DNA of 64,000 bases, taken from Gimesia benthica. GTDB taxonomy: Bacteria > Planctomycetota > Planctomycetia > Planctomycetales > Planctomycetaceae. The position numbers and the translations under genes were made by a program. Shown here one piece after another: positions 8,425 to 17,745 of this stretch. Every line of letters begins with the position of its first letter. Position 1 is the first letter of the stretch. The notes under the pieces were generated by a model, which saw nothing but the letters and a program-made list of their open reading frames with translations, was not told where the DNA came from and made no database searches. The stretch lies in the NCBI RefSeq assembly GCF_009720525.1, contig NZ_CP043930.1, forward strand, positions 3,194,501 to 3,258,500, written 5' to 3'.

Positions 8425-9531
8425 ATGCTTTCTTCCGAAAATGTTCCGTCCACCGCTTCTCCTGTTGAAGCAGGTCGACTCCCCCTGATTACCGATCTCA
8501 CCCGGGAACAACTTGCCCAGTGGTGCATCGATCACGGTTCGTCTTCTTATCGTGCAGACCAGATTCGTCGCTGGATCTTTACCAAACGCGTCAACGATTT
8601 TGACGAAATGCACGACATCTCCAAAAAGTTTCGCGAACTGCTGAAAGAGAACTTCCGGCTGTTTTCGACTACGATCGTCAAACGGCAGACCGCAAAGGAC
8701 CGCACGGAAAAGCTACTCCTGGAACTGGAAGACGGACACCACGTTGAATGCGTGCTGATGCGGGAACCCAAGCGGAATACCGTCTGTATCAGTACTCAGG
8801 TCGGTTGTGCAATGGGTTGCGTCTTCTGCGCCAGTGGACTGCTGGGACTGACCCGGAATCTGTCGATGGGCGAAATTCTGGAACAGATTCTCCGCCTGGA
8901 CCGCGTGATTGATGAAGACGAACGCATCTCCAACATTGTGGTCATGGGAATCGGCGAGCCTCTGGCCAATCTTTCGGCACTGATTCCTGCCCTGGATACA
9001 TTAAATCACAAGGGAGGCATGGGGATTGGCGCCCGTAAGATTACGGTCTCTACAGTCGGTCTTCCTGCAAAAATCCGGGAACTGGCGGATGTCAACAAAT
9101 CATATATCCTCGCTGTTTCCCTGCACGCCCCCAACGATGTCCTCCGCGATCAGATCGTTCCCACGAACAATAAAATCGGGATTCAGAAAATCCTGGATGC
9201 CACCGATTACTATTACGTCACTACCGGCAGACGAGTGACCTTTGAGTACATCCTGCTGTCCGGCGTCAATGACAGTCCAGCTCACGCCCGCGAGCTGGCA
9301 GACCTGCTCAAACACCGTAATGCACACGTGAACCTGATTCCGGCCAATGGCGTAGAAGAGACCGGCTACCAGTGCCCCACCACAGCCGATGTAGATCGCT
9401 TCTTTATGACGCTGGCGAAAGGGGGCGTGAATGTCACTGTCCGCAAGCGTAAAGGGGACGACATCGATGCCGCCTGCGGCCAGTTGCGTCTGAACCGGGA
9501 AAAAGAAAAGGAAATGGTTCAGATTCAATAG
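8425..9531 (+). CDS. rlmN: 23S rRNA (adenine-2503-C2)-methyltransferase RlmN
   Basis: A radical-SAM enzyme of 368 residues that methylates C2 of A2503 in 23S rRNA and, in many bacteria, A37 of some tRNAs. The cluster-binding motif is C128-A-M-G-C132-V-F-C135, and the second conserved catalytic cysteine is C351 in DAACGQLR. Other family signatures present are VVMGIGEPLANL, STVGLPAKIREL, LAVSLHAPND and RVTFEYILLSGVNDS. The N-terminal accessory domain (DQIRRWIFTKRVNDFDEMHDISKKFRE) is also typical. Methyl transfer to a cysteine distinguishes it from Cfr, and overall sequence fits RlmN. It appears monocistronic, with a convergent lipoprotein gene just downstream. Confidence 0.96.
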   Translation: MLSSENVPSTASPVEAGRLPLITDLTREQLAQWCIDHGSSSYRADQIRRWIFTKRVNDFDEMHDISKKFRELLKENFRLFSTTIVKRQTAKDRTEKLLLELEDGHHVECVLMREPKRNTVCISTQVGCAMGCVFCASGLLGLTRNLSMGEILEQILRLDRVIDEDERISNIVVMGIGEPLANLSALIPALDTLNHKGGMGIGARKITVSTVGLPAKIRELADVNKSYILAVSLHAPNDVLRDQIVPTNNKIGIQKILDATDYYYVTTGRRVTFEYILLSGVNDSPAHARELADLLKHRNAHVNLIPANGVEETGYQCPTTADVDRFFMTLAKGGVNVTVRKRKGDDIDAACGQLRLNREKEKEMVQIQ

Positions 9532-9555
9532 AATTCAGGATTCTGAATCAGTGGC

Positions 9556-9987
9556 TTAATCCAGATTAAAATCTTCGGGATGGAAATTAACCAGCACGTC
9601 GTCCCGGAACATCAGGTAGACGCTGCGACCGGTCTTATCCGGTCCCCATTTGTACGCGTCATCCGTCGTACGGAATGACCCACCGCTGGCTTTCAACCAT
9701 TTGGAGGATTCCTCGAATTCCCCTTCTTCACCGAGTTCTTTCTCAACGCTGGCGCGCGACATGCCGGATTGCAGCCGGTGTTTCAAGATCCAGTTCAACG
9801 CATCAGGATCACGATCGGTGAGGAATAACATCCGCTGATGCTCTGCTTTACTGACCCGCTTCTCTGCTCGATGTGTGCCACTCGCCATACCGCTGTCCCA
9901 GTCGGGCATGGTTTCACATCCCGAATTCAGCAGCAGCGTGACGACAATACATGTCATCCACGGCGCCATGGATCGTAGATTGGCCAT
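9556..9987 (-). CDS. Small lipoprotein, function unknown
   Basis: Starting at the ATG at 9987, the protein has 143 residues and a lipoprotein signal peptide ending in LLLNSGC, with the acylated cysteine at C24. An ATG at 9993 is in frame but lies directly against the GGAA ribosome site, whereas the one at 9987 is 6 nt from it. The mature part is hydrophilic (MSRASVEKELGEEGEFEESSKWLKASGGSFRTTDDAYKWGPDKTGRSVYLMFRDDVLV); its KELG...YKWG...VYLMFRDDVLV pattern is reminiscent of SmpA/OmlA-like small outer-membrane-associated lipoproteins, but the match is weak. Convergent with rlmN. Confidence 0.75.
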   Translation of the reverse strand: MANLRSMAPWMTCIVVTLLLNSGCETMPDWDSGMASGTHRAEKRVSKAEHQRMLFLTDRDPDALNWILKHRLQSGMSRASVEKELGEEGEFEESSKWLKASGGSFRTTDDAYKWGPDKTGRSVYLMFRDDVLVNFHPEDFNLD

Positions 9988-10331
9988 GATCATTTCCGTC
10001 TGATAAAAGGTCTTGAAGGTTGGGAGAGTGCGTCACTGGTGCGAAACAGAGTCAGTACCGAGGACTGGAGAGAAGTGAATTCGGAGACGAGACTGTCCCA
10101 TGAAATGTGGGCCGTTTTTTAGCAGAATATCCGTATCCTGCCAAGATCAGATTTCACCACGAACATGCCTCATTAAACGCTTAACTGACAGTAGCTTAAG
10201 GCCAAATTCCCCCTGCAAAACCAAAATCGGTTCTTTCGCTGGCTTGTCAGATTCTTGCCGCACGTCTATTCTGAATTTGAAGGACGCATTTGTTCCCCGT
10301 AGTTACTCCGTTCCGGAAGGTTTCGATCAAG
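9988..10331. other. Gene-free 344-bp divergent spacer
   Basis: Lies between the lipoprotein gene and the aldehyde dehydrogenase gene, which point away from each other, so it should contain both promoters. No convincing ORF, repeat or hairpin was seen. Confidence 0.5.
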
Positions 10332-11750
10332 ATGAAAATGTTTTGCGCTGGCCAGTGGCAGGATACCAAACAGTCAATCAATGTGACGAACCCCTTTGAC
10401 CAGTCGGTCATCGATACAGTTCCCCAAGGAAGCGGCGAGGACATCCAGAACGCCGTAAGTGTGCTGGAGCGGGGGGCACAGATCATGAAATCCATGACGG
10501 CCTATGATCGCAGCGTGATCTTACAAAAAGCAGCGGAACTGATGCTGGAACGTCAGGATGATCTGGCCCGCACCATCAGCCTGGAAGTCGGAAAGATCCT
10601 GGGTGAAGGTCAGGTCGAAGCCAGCCGCAGTGCTGAAGTGATTCGGCTCTCCGCAGAAGAAGCCCGACGCATGATCGGTGAAATGATTCCACTGGAAGGC
10701 AACGCGGGCGGAAAAAACAAACTCGGCTTCACCCTGCGGGTTCCCTGCGGCATCGTGGCTGCGATTACTCCGTTCAACTTCCCACTGAACCTGGTCTGCC
10801 ACAAAGTCGGCCCTGCCATTGCTGCGGGGAATGCGATCCTGATCAAACCGGCCAGCGACACGCCACTCTCTGCACTGAAGCTGACGGAGATCCTGCTCGA
10901 AGCCGGCCTGCCTCCCGAAGCGATCGCCTGCGTCACCGGTCCCGGGGGAGAAATCGGCCGCGCCATCTGCACCGACACCCGCATTCGCAAAATCAGCTTC
11001 ACAGGTTCTTACGAGGTCGGAACCAAAATCTGTGAAATGGCCGGCATGAAACGTGTGACAATGGAACTGGGCAGCAACAGTCCCGTGGTTATTATGGACG
11101 ATGCCGATCTGGAAAAAGCTGCGACTGCGATTACGATGGCCGGCTATGCCAATGCTGGTCAAGTCTGTATCTCGGCACAGCGGATTCTGACTTCTTCCAA
11201 AGTCAAAACAGATTTCGTCGATCTACTGAAATCCAAGGTCGATGTGCTGCAGACCGGTAATCAACTGGAAGAGAGTACCAAAATCGGCCCCATGGTGCGG
11301 GAAGCGGATGCCAGCCGGGTTGAGCAATGGGTCAACGAAGCCGTCAGCCAGGGAGCACGCCTGATTACCGGGGGCCAGCGAGAGGGAGCCATTTATGCCC
11401 CCACCATTCTGGATGATACTACGCCGGAAATGCAGGTCGTTAAAGACGAAATCTTTGGCCCCGCGGTCGCTCTGTCATACTTCGATGACATCGATGAAGC
11501 CGTACGGCTGGCCAATGACACCACCTACGGACTGTCGGCCGGTATCTTTACGCAGGATATTGATCGGGCCATGAAGTTTGCCCGGCAGGTCGAAAGCGGT
11601 AACATTCACATCAACTGGTCCAGCCAGTGGCGGGCCGATGCTATGCCTTACGGTGGCCTGAAACACAGCGGCACCGGTAAAGAAGGCCCCAAGTACGCCA
11701 TTCATGAAATGAGCGAAGAAAAGATGGTGGTAATGCATCTCGCGGACTGA
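10332..11750 (+). CDS. NAD(P)-dependent aldehyde dehydrogenase
   Basis: An ALDH-superfamily enzyme of 472 residues from the ATG at 10332; a TTG at 10290 in the same frame would add 14 residues but the family normally starts near MKMFCAGQW. The nucleophile is C279 in NAGQVCISAQR and the general base E245 in TMELGSNSP; the cofactor-binding segments ITPFNFPLN and KPASDTPLSALK are intact. It oxidises an aldehyde to the acid. The overall pattern is closest to lactaldehyde/glyceraldehyde-3-phosphate/succinate-semialdehyde-type members (AldA-GAPN-like); the substrate cannot be fixed from sequence. GGAAGG lies 10 nt before the ATG. Transcribed alone, convergent with a phosphatase gene. Confidence 0.93.
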   Translation: MKMFCAGQWQDTKQSINVTNPFDQSVIDTVPQGSGEDIQNAVSVLERGAQIMKSMTAYDRSVILQKAAELMLERQDDLARTISLEVGKILGEGQVEASRSAEVIRLSAEEARRMIGEMIPLEGNAGGKNKLGFTLRVPCGIVAAITPFNFPLNLVCHKVGPAIAAGNAILIKPASDTPLSALKLTEILLEAGLPPEAIACVTGPGGEIGRAICTDTRIRKISFTGSYEVGTKICEMAGMKRVTMELGSNSPVVIMDDADLEKAATAITMAGYANAGQVCISAQRILTSSKVKTDFVDLLKSKVDVLQTGNQLEESTKIGPMVREADASRVEQWVNEAVSQGARLITGGQREGAIYAPTILDDTTPEMQVVKDEIFGPAVALSYFDDIDEAVRLANDTTYGLSAGIFTQDIDRAMKFARQVESGNIHINWSSQWRADAMPYGGLKHSGTGKEGPKYAIHEMSEEKMVVMHLAD

Positions 11751-11759
11751 CCCCGCGAG
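11739..11759. terminator. Short stem-loop between convergent genes
   Basis: CTCGCGG at 11739-11745 pairs with CCGCGAG at 11753-11759 across a 7-nt loop; the left arm overlaps the end of the ALDH gene. TTATTT follows. A weak terminator candidate shared by the convergent ALDH and phosphatase genes. Confidence 0.4.
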
Positions 11760-11776
11760 TTATTTCCCGATGCGGA

Positions 11777-12472
11777 TTACTTCACCACATACTGTTCCAG
11801 GGTTTTGCCTTCACGGTATTTTCCGGACTGCTTGGCCTGAAACATTTCATTTGTCTTCACGTCAATCGCGGTGAGATAGTTGCCGCGATAGGCGGCTGTA
11901 TCGAGACAGACCCAGCCATCAAAGACCAGCGGCTTACCTGATTTTTGCGCGGTATGCCCACAGATAATCCGTCGTCCGGAAGGGTCGGCCTCTTCGGTCC
12001 CTTTGAGTCGATCCCAGCGGAGCTCCTGTGGAGTCAGATCTTCCAGCGGCACTCCCGGCACAGCTGTGGCATGCACGAAAATGTCGGTGTCCGTTTCGTA
12101 GTAATCCAGGGCGGTAGCCATGAAAATCCGGTGCTCTTCCGGGATGAGGTCATAGCGTCCCCCGTAGGAATCCAGGGCTTCCTTTCCACCATGCTGCAAC
12201 CAGGTAGACTCCCAGCGTCCTCCATGGAGTCCGTCCAGCATCATCTCTTCGTGATTCCCCTTGAGCATCACGAGCTTACAGGTGGACTTCAGATCCAGCA
12301 GCATTTCGATGACATGCTTCGTACCGGGACCACGGTCAACAGCATCCCCCAGACAGACGACGGTATCTTCGCGTTTGAGCTCCAGATGGTACAGAATCGT
12401 CCCCAGCGCAACATCACAACCGTGAATGTCACCGATCGCAATCGTACGTCCTTGCTGAGTCGTTTGATCCAT
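11777..12472 (-). CDS. PPP-family metallophosphoesterase (serine/threonine phosphatase or ApaH-like)
   Basis: A 231-residue protein with the full bacterial PPP signature: GDIHGC at residues 14-19, CLGDAVDRGPGTKHV and LKGNHEEMM, then CGHTAQ near the C-terminus, all supplying the dinuclear metal site. Such enzymes dephosphorylate phosphoserine/threonine proteins or hydrolyse diadenosine tetraphosphate, and the two cannot be separated by sequence here. The ATG at 12472 is preferred over an in-frame GTG one codon upstream. No kinase gene is adjacent; argG is 118 bp upstream on the same strand, probably as an independent unit. Confidence 0.9.
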   Translation of the reverse strand: MDQTTQQGRTIAIGDIHGCDVALGTILYHLELKREDTVVCLGDAVDRGPGTKHVIEMLLDLKSTCKLVMLKGNHEEMMLDGLHGGRWESTWLQHGGKEALDSYGGRYDLIPEEHRIFMATALDYYETDTDIFVHATAVPGVPLEDLTPQELRWDRLKGTEEADPSGRRIICGHTAQKSGKPLVFDGWVCLDTAAYRGNYLTAIDVKTNEMFQAKQSGKYREGKTLEQYVVK

Positions 12473-12589
12473 CACGCGACTATCCTGTTTGAAGTCAACC
12501 TGAAAACAGCCTGGGGAACCGGCTTCCGGAGTCAGCTGCGACAGTCAGAGCTGCGCAACTGAACCACGGATAATTACCGGTTGGTGTGA

Positions 12590-13846
12590 TCAGGATTTAT
12601 CGGATTGACTGGGGGGCATAATCCGGGTCGGTTTCGAACTCGGTTCCCCCTTCAACAACTGCTGGCGGGCTTGTGTCTGTTGTGCCAGTCCGTGAATACG
12701 AATGAAGCCCAGGGCAGTCTCGTGCGGGAACTGGTCGCCTTCTTCGTAGGTTGCCAGTTCGGGACTGTAAAGGCTGTGTTCGCTCTTCAGACCGGTTACG
12801 GTGTGATTTCCTTTATACAGCGAGACGCGGACTGTTCCGGAAACAAACCGCTGGTTCTTTTCAACAAATCCCATCAGGTCCTGATGGAAAGAGCTGTACC
12901 AGAGACCATCGTAAATAATATCGCTGCAAGTCTGACTGACGAACGTTTTGAATCGCAGTGACTGCCGACTGAGTGTCAGGTATTCCAGTTCACGGTGTGC
13001 GTTGTGCAAAATCACGGCAGCGGGTGCTTCGTAAATTTCACGACTCTTGATACCGACCAGACGATTCTCAACGTGGTCGATCCGGCCAATGCCGTGCTCA
13101 CCGCCGATTGTATTCAGGTGTGCGATCAGGTCAGCACCGTCCATCTCCTTACCATCGATGGCAATGGGACGTCCCTGCTCGAATTCGATCTCCAGTTCAA
13201 CAGGTTGATCGGGAGCATCCTGGGGAGCCACGGTCCACTTGTAAGCTTCTTTCGGAGGAGCTACCCAGGGATCTTCCAGCACACCTGCTTCCACGGAGCG
13301 TCCCCAGAGGTTCTGGTCGATACTGAAGATGCTTTCCTTGGTGGCTTCAACTTCGATTCCATGTTCTTTGGCGTACTGCAACTCTTCGGTGCGTGTCCAT
13401 TTCCACTCGCGAACGGGAGCAATGATTTTCAGCTGCGGTGCCAGGGTCTGGAAGGAGACATCGAAGCGGACCTGGTCATTACCTTTACCAGTACAGCCAT
13501 GAGCGACAGCGGTTGCCCCGTGCTCCTTCGCGACTTCCACCATCCGGTGGGCGATCAGCGGGCGGCCCAGAGCAGTCGCCAGGGGGTACTTACCTTCGTA
13601 CATGGTGCCTGCCATCAGAGAAGGCCAGACGAAGAAGTCGACGAACATGTTTCTCACATCTTCGACCACGGCTTCCACGGCACCGGTTTTGATCGCTTTT
13701 TCCTTGATTCCATCCACGTCGCGACCCTGGCCGAGATCACAGGTATAAGTGATCACGTCCATGTCATATTTTTCATTGATCCACTTAACGGCGACGGAAG
13801 TATCCAGACCACCACTGTATGCCAGAACTACTTTTTCTCTTGCCAC
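12590..13846 (-). CDS. argG: Argininosuccinate synthase
   Basis: A 418-residue enzyme catalysing ATP-dependent condensation of citrulline and aspartate, the penultimate step of arginine synthesis. It shows the N-type ATP pyrophosphatase loop AYSGGLDTSVA, YTCDLGQG, ATALGRPLIAHRMVEVA, the HGCTGKGNDQVRF motif and EGRSVEAG-like EFEQGRPIAIDG. Translation starts at GTG (13846). The C-terminal 20 residues (LLKGEPSSKPTRIMPPSQSDKS) are a polar tail not needed for catalysis. No other arg genes are nearby. Confidence 0.97.
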   Translation of the reverse strand: MAREKVVLAYSGGLDTSVAVKWINEKYDMDVITYTCDLGQGRDVDGIKEKAIKTGAVEAVVEDVRNMFVDFFVWPSLMAGTMYEGKYPLATALGRPLIAHRMVEVAKEHGATAVAHGCTGKGNDQVRFDVSFQTLAPQLKIIAPVREWKWTRTEELQYAKEHGIEVEATKESIFSIDQNLWGRSVEAGVLEDPWVAPPKEAYKWTVAPQDAPDQPVELEIEFEQGRPIAIDGKEMDGADLIAHLNTIGGEHGIGRIDHVENRLVGIKSREIYEAPAAVILHNAHRELEYLTLSRQSLRFKTFVSQTCSDIIYDGLWYSSFHQDLMGFVEKNQRFVSGTVRVSLYKGNHTVTGLKSEHSLYSPELATYEEGDQFPHETALGFIRIHGLAQQTQARQQLLKGEPSSKPTRIMPPSQSDKS

Positions 13847-14049
13847 GAAATTCTACCAATCTTCTGGAATTGAAGGAGTAAATAAACGAATTCGACGGAA
13901 TCTGCGAACGATGCAAATGGTACTATGATCGAAACGCATCCGCAATGCGCAGATTCTAACATTCTGAGCCGCAAAATACGAAATCTGCTGCCTGAAAGAC
14001 AGATTCCTTCCACAACCGTTCAGCCACCACAGTCGCGACAGATACGATA

Positions 14050-14082
14050 AAAGCACCCGACAGAACTACTGTCGGGTGCTTT
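14050..14082 (-). terminator. Rho-independent terminator of the groES-groEL operon
   Basis: A 14-bp perfect stem (14050-14063 with 14069-14082) around a 5-nt loop, lying 34 nt beyond the groEL stop. On the minus strand the stem is followed by TTTTATC. It separates groEL from argG. Confidence 0.88.
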
Positions 14083-14115
14083 CGCATCTATTAAAAAACG
14101 GGACGTAACCTGCGT

Positions 14116-15717
14116 TTAGTGCAGGTCGTCGTCGCCATGGTCATCCTTGCCTTTTTCAGCGATCAGAGCATCGCTGGTCAGCAGCAGGGTTGAAACACTG
14201 GCGGAATTCTGCAGAGCGGACCGGGTCACGCGGGTCGGGTCAATGATCCCGGTTTTGACCAGATCTTCGTACTTGGAAGTCGCGGCATTGTAGCCCATGT
14301 TGCCTTCCATTTCCGAAACCTTTTCGCAAACCACGCTACCATCGTCGCCGGCATTGTTGGCGATCGAAGTCAGTGGTGCACGGCAGGCACGCAGAATGAT
14401 TTCGTAACCCACTTTTTCTTCTTCAGACAGACCGGTTGGTTTGCAGGCAGAAGAGCTTCGCAGCAGAGCAACGCCACCGCCGGGAAGGATCCCTTCAGCA
14501 ACAGCAGCCCGAACGGCGTGCAGAGCGTCTTCGACGCGTGCTTTCTTTTCTTTCATTTCGCTTTCTGTAGCGGCACCCACGTTGATCTGGGCAACACCAC
14601 CGGACAGCTTGGCGATCCGTTCTTCCAGTTTTTCTTTGTCGTAGTCGCTGGTGGAGTTTTCCAGTTCGCGACGAATCTGGTCGATACGGGCTTTGATTTC
14701 GCCTGGCTTTCCGCCACCTTCGATAATGGTGGTATTGTCTTTGTCGACGGTCACTTTCTTGGCGACGCCCAGGTCAGACAACTGCAGGTTTTCCAGCTGA
14801 ATACCGAGGTCTTCGAAAATGGCCTGACCACCAACCATGATGGCGATATCCTGCAGCATGGCTTTACGACGGTCACCGTAACCGGGGGCTTTGACTGCAC
14901 TGCAGCGGAAGGTACCACGCAGCTTGTTGATCACGAGAGTCGAGAGGGCTTCGCCTTCGATGTCTTCAGCGATGATCAGCAGCGGCTTGCCGGCGTTAAC
15001 CACTTTTTCCAGAACAGGAACCAGGTCCTTGATGTTGGAAATCTTCTTTTCGTGTACCAGTACGTAGCAGTCTTCCAGTTCGCAAGACATGCTCTGAGGA
15101 TCGGTCACGAAGTAAGGTGAGAGGTAACCACGATCGAACTGCATCCCTTCGACGACTTCGAAGCTGGTGTGCAGGCTCTGGCCTTCTTCAACGGTGATCA
15201 CACCATCTTTACCGACCTGTTCCATGGCATCAGCCAGGATCTTGCCGATTTCTTCATCGCCGTTAGAAGCGACTTTACCAACCTGAGAGATGGCCTTTTT
15301 GTTTTTGCACTCGATGGACATCTTGTGAAGTTTGTCGACGATGTCTTCGACAGCTTTATCCATGCCACGTTTCATGGCAATCGGGCTGACGCCGGCAACA
15401 ACAGACTTCAAGCCTTCGTTGTAGATCGCTTCAGCCATGATGGTTGCAGTTGTGGTTCCGTCACCCGCAATGTCAGATGTTTTGCTGGCAACTTCACGCA
15501 CCATGCGGGCACCCATGTCTTCGAACTTGTCAGACAGTTCGATTTCGCGGGCAACAGATACACCGTCTTTGGTTACAGTTGGAGAACCAAAGCTTTTCTC
15601 GAGAATGACGTTACGACCTTTCGGCCCCAGAGTCACACGAACCGCTCTTGCCAGCTTGCTGATGCCGCGTCGCATCGCTTCCTGAGCTTCCTGATCGAAG
15701 GCAATCATCTTTGCCAT
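14116..15717 (-). CDS. groEL: Chaperonin GroEL (Hsp60), variant C-terminus
   Basis: A 533-residue group I chaperonin subunit. ATP-site elements [30 protein letters not shown] and AGGGVALL-like [11 protein letters not shown] are intact, as is the apical-domain [17 protein letters not shown]. The protein refolds substrates with GroES in an ATP-driven cycle in the cytoplasm. The usual flexible GGM repeat tail is absent; the protein ends in [12 protein letters not shown], acidic and with histidines. This suggests one of several paralogues, as is common in planctomycetes (family knowledge). groES lies 98 nt upstream on the same strand with a stem-loop between them. Confidence 0.97.
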   Translation of the reverse strand: MAKMIAFDQEAQEAMRRGISKLARAVRVTLGPKGRNVILEKSFGSPTVTKDGVSVAREIELSDKFEDMGARMVREVASKTSDIAGDGTTTATIMAEAIYNEGLKSVVAGVSPIAMKRGMDKAVEDIVDKLHKMSIECKNKKAISQVGKVASNGDEEIGKILADAMEQVGKDGVITVEEGQSLHTSFEVVEGMQFDRGYLSPYFVTDPQSMSCELEDCYVLVHEKKISNIKDLVPVLEKVVNAGKPLLIIAEDIEGEALSTLVINKLRGTFRCSAVKAPGYGDRRKAMLQDIAIMVGGQAIFEDLGIQLENLQLSDLGVAKKVTVDKDNTTIIEGGGKPGEIKARIDQIRRELENSTSDYDKEKLEERIAKLSGGVAQINVGAATESEMKEKKARVEDALHAVRAAVAEGILPGGGVALLRSSSACKPTGLSEEEKVGYEIILRACRAPLTSIANNAGDDGSVVCEKVSEMEGNMGYNAATSKYEDLVKTGIIDPTRVTRSALQNSASVSTLLLTSDALIAEKGKDDHGDDDLH

Positions 15718-15762
15718 TTCACTATATCTCCATGTACGCAGTATGAAATATGAAGGGAAGAG

Positions 15763-15792
15763 TCATCGCTGCACCCTGCCGGGGAGCGATGA
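15763..15792 (-). promoter_or_regulatory. Intercistronic stem-loop between groES and groEL
   Basis: TCATCGCT at 15763-15770 pairs perfectly with AGCGATGA at 15785-15792, loop 14 nt. It has no T-run, so is not a full terminator; it may be a processing or mRNA-stability element setting the GroES:GroEL ratio (inference). Confidence 0.4.
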
Positions 15793-15815
15793 TCCGGTAA
15801 TACAACAATGACAGC

Positions 15816-16133
15816 CTAGTAAGTTGCCAGAATGTCACTTTCGCGGAGCAGCAGGTATTCTTCTCCGCCGATTTTGATTTCATCTCCGCCATAAGGGCTG
15901 AAAATGACACGGTCGCCCTCTTTTACCGTCAATGGCAGCTTGGTTCCGTCAGATTTGACGTGTCCATCTCCCACGGCGACCACTTCACCACGCTGTGGTT
16001 TATTCTGGGCACTGTCTGGTAAAACAATCCCACCTGCGGTGGTTGATTCTGCAACTTCTCTTTTCAGAACGACTTTGTCACCAAGAGGGACAATACGGGC
16101 GCCTTTGCTTGCTTTGGCAGCCTTCTTCGCCAT
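15816..16133 (-). CDS. groES: Co-chaperonin GroES
   Basis: A 105-residue co-chaperonin. The core matches the family: [27 protein letters not shown] (mobile loop), [49 protein letters not shown] basic N-terminal extension of about 10 residues ([13 protein letters not shown]) precedes it. AGGAG is 6 nt before the ATG. First gene of the groES-groEL operon. Confidence 0.97.
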   Translation of the reverse strand: MAKKAAKASKGARIVPLGDKVVLKREVAESTTAGGIVLPDSAQNKPQRGEVVAVGDGHVKSDGTKLPLTVKEGDRVIFSPYGGDEIKIGGEEYLLLRESDILATY

Positions 16134-16398
16134 TGGGATCTCCTAGTTTGCTTTGATTTCGACTCAAATGTCTTCACATCGGTGTGATTTATGATCTGTG
16201 GTGGCTGTAGGCCAGACCACAACAACACATTTCTCAGCTCAGATCTGATGGCAGACCTCAGCGTACCGGAACCAGATGCGAACGCCGTGCCTATTTGCCG
16301 ATTAATCCCTAAGAGCAAAATATATCTACACTTAAGAAATTACACCAAAATCACAACATGTCAGGCTTGCTGCCGGACAGTCGTGTGTGATTCAAATT

Positions 16399-16417
16399 CG
16401 CTGCCATATTGGCAGCG
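16399..16417. promoter_or_regulatory. Operator-like dyad upstream of groES
   Basis: CGCTGCCA at 16399-16406, 3-nt spacer, then its exact complement TGGCAGCG at 16410-16417. It sits about 270 bp from both flanking genes. A 19-bp palindrome of this kind suits a dimeric repressor or regulator; identity unknown. Confidence 0.35.
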
Positions 16418-16492
16418 CCAACACATTCATGCTCCGAGGTATCCGATCCTGAGGCAGTCTGAATAATCTGAGAGAAAACCAGGGAATTCAAA

Positions 16493-16520
16493 TTGACACA
16501 GATGTTAAAATAGGTAATAT
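16493..16520 (+). promoter_or_regulatory. Candidate sigma-70-type promoter of the TPR gene at 16674
   Basis: TTGACA at 16493-16498, 16-nt spacer, TAATAT at 16515-16520. Close to consensus; predicted leader about 145 nt. Confidence 0.5.
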
Positions 16521-16673
16521 CACTACAAACCCAACCCATAAACTTCCCTGAACTCTCAATCAGGGGCTGATCCTCTCAAATCAGCGGCGGTTCACACCGC
16601 TCTACTCTTATTCAAGAACCTCGCACACTCTCTCTCTGTTTCAATCAAGATCCATAACAGGAGACCGAGAGAC

Positions 16674-17537
16674 GTGCCTGAGCCTTATTCTTCTACATCT
16701 GACAACAACAGTCCCTACCTGAACCTGAATACCCTGATCCAGCATGCACGTGAACTGGCATCACAGGGAAAGTTCGGCCAGGCCCGTGCACTTTTTTATG
16801 CAGACGAATTTGAGGGACCAGACTGGCAACGCCAGCTGGGACTGGGGGAATTTCTCCTGTCGACGGGCCAGACTGCTGATGCGATCGAACCCTTCTCGCT
16901 GGTCTTGGATTATGCACACCAGACCGACGAAAAATCGCTTCGCTCAGTCGCCTGCCACAATCTGGCGATCGCTTATCGTGAACTGGGGTATTCGCAACTA
17001 GCCGCCCAGTTTCAGCAATATTCGATCGCCTGGGGAGATCTTCGCTCCGCTGATCATCAGACTCTCGAATCAGAAATTCATCAATTGTCCGAACATGCAG
17101 CCTGTGATCTGACAGGCAGGGCAAACGACGCGATCATGCAGCAGGACTATCAGCTTGCCGAACAACTACTGAACATTTCACTTGGCCGAGAGATACTTGA
17201 CGGCGATGCGGATGCCCAGGCCGCTGACTGGGGCAACCTTGGTATCTTACAGGGTTTACAAGGGAACCATCTCCGCGCTATCGTCTACCTGCGTAAGGCA
17301 TATCAACTCCATCAACAGACGCAAAACCATTCCGCCCTGGGACAGGACCTGATCCATCTTGCGGAAGTTTTCAAGTTAACCGGTCGCCTGAAACGCGCCG
17401 CGCGATGCCTACAGCGGGCAATCAACTGTTTCTCGCAATGCAACAGCCAGGGAAATGCGGATCAAGAGGCATGCGTCCGTTTACATGAGTTGCAACGATT
17501 ACTCGCCGTCCAGCAGCATGATCCTCTGCTGAATTGA
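16674..17537 (+). CDS. TPR-repeat protein
   Basis: A 287-residue cytoplasmic-looking protein beginning with GTG at 16674, AGGAG about 10 nt before it. TPR units are visible through most of the length: LIQHARELASQGKFGQARALF, VACHNLAIAYRELGYSQLAAQF, ANDAIMQQDYQLAEQLLNISL, WGNLGILQGLQGNHLRAIVYLRKAY and IHLAEVFKLTGRLKRAARCLQRAI. Such arrays bind protein partners. No enzymatic domain or signal peptide is present. The gene has its own promoter candidate and is followed by about 210 bp before a membrane-protein gene on the same strand. Confidence 0.85.
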   Translation: MPEPYSSTSDNNSPYLNLNTLIQHARELASQGKFGQARALFYADEFEGPDWQRQLGLGEFLLSTGQTADAIEPFSLVLDYAHQTDEKSLRSVACHNLAIAYRELGYSQLAAQFQQYSIAWGDLRSADHQTLESEIHQLSEHAACDLTGRANDAIMQQDYQLAEQLLNISLGREILDGDADAQAADWGNLGILQGLQGNHLRAIVYLRKAYQLHQQTQNHSALGQDLIHLAEVFKLTGRLKRAARCLQRAINCFSQCNSQGNADQEACVRLHELQRLLAVQQHDPLLN

Positions 17538-17745
17538 CCCGTCAGATCTGTCAGTAAGAAATTGAGTGAGCTTGAATTTCCATGACTGTCCACTTGCGAA
17601 CCGCCCCTGTCTCTGTTGATAATTAGAAAAATGCGCAAGTCCATCCTGTGATTACCCATCCCGGTCCCTGGCTGGATCTGTTTAACAGGTTGACTCTGCT
17701 CAGTTTCACCAAGAGCGATATCTCTCAACATCTCGAAGGTCATTC

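Larger units (their letters stand above)
16134..16673. other. 540-bp divergent spacer upstream of groES and a TPR gene
   Basis: Contains a dyad and a promoter listed separately. I searched for the CIRCE operator (TTAGCACTC-N9-GAGTGCTAA) on both strands and saw none. Short ORFs here look non-coding. Confidence 0.5.

Noticed and set aside
12995-13873. 292-codon open frame on the + strand
   Set aside because: Lies antisense to argG; the opposite strand encodes intact family motifs (SGGLDTS), so this is a shadow frame.
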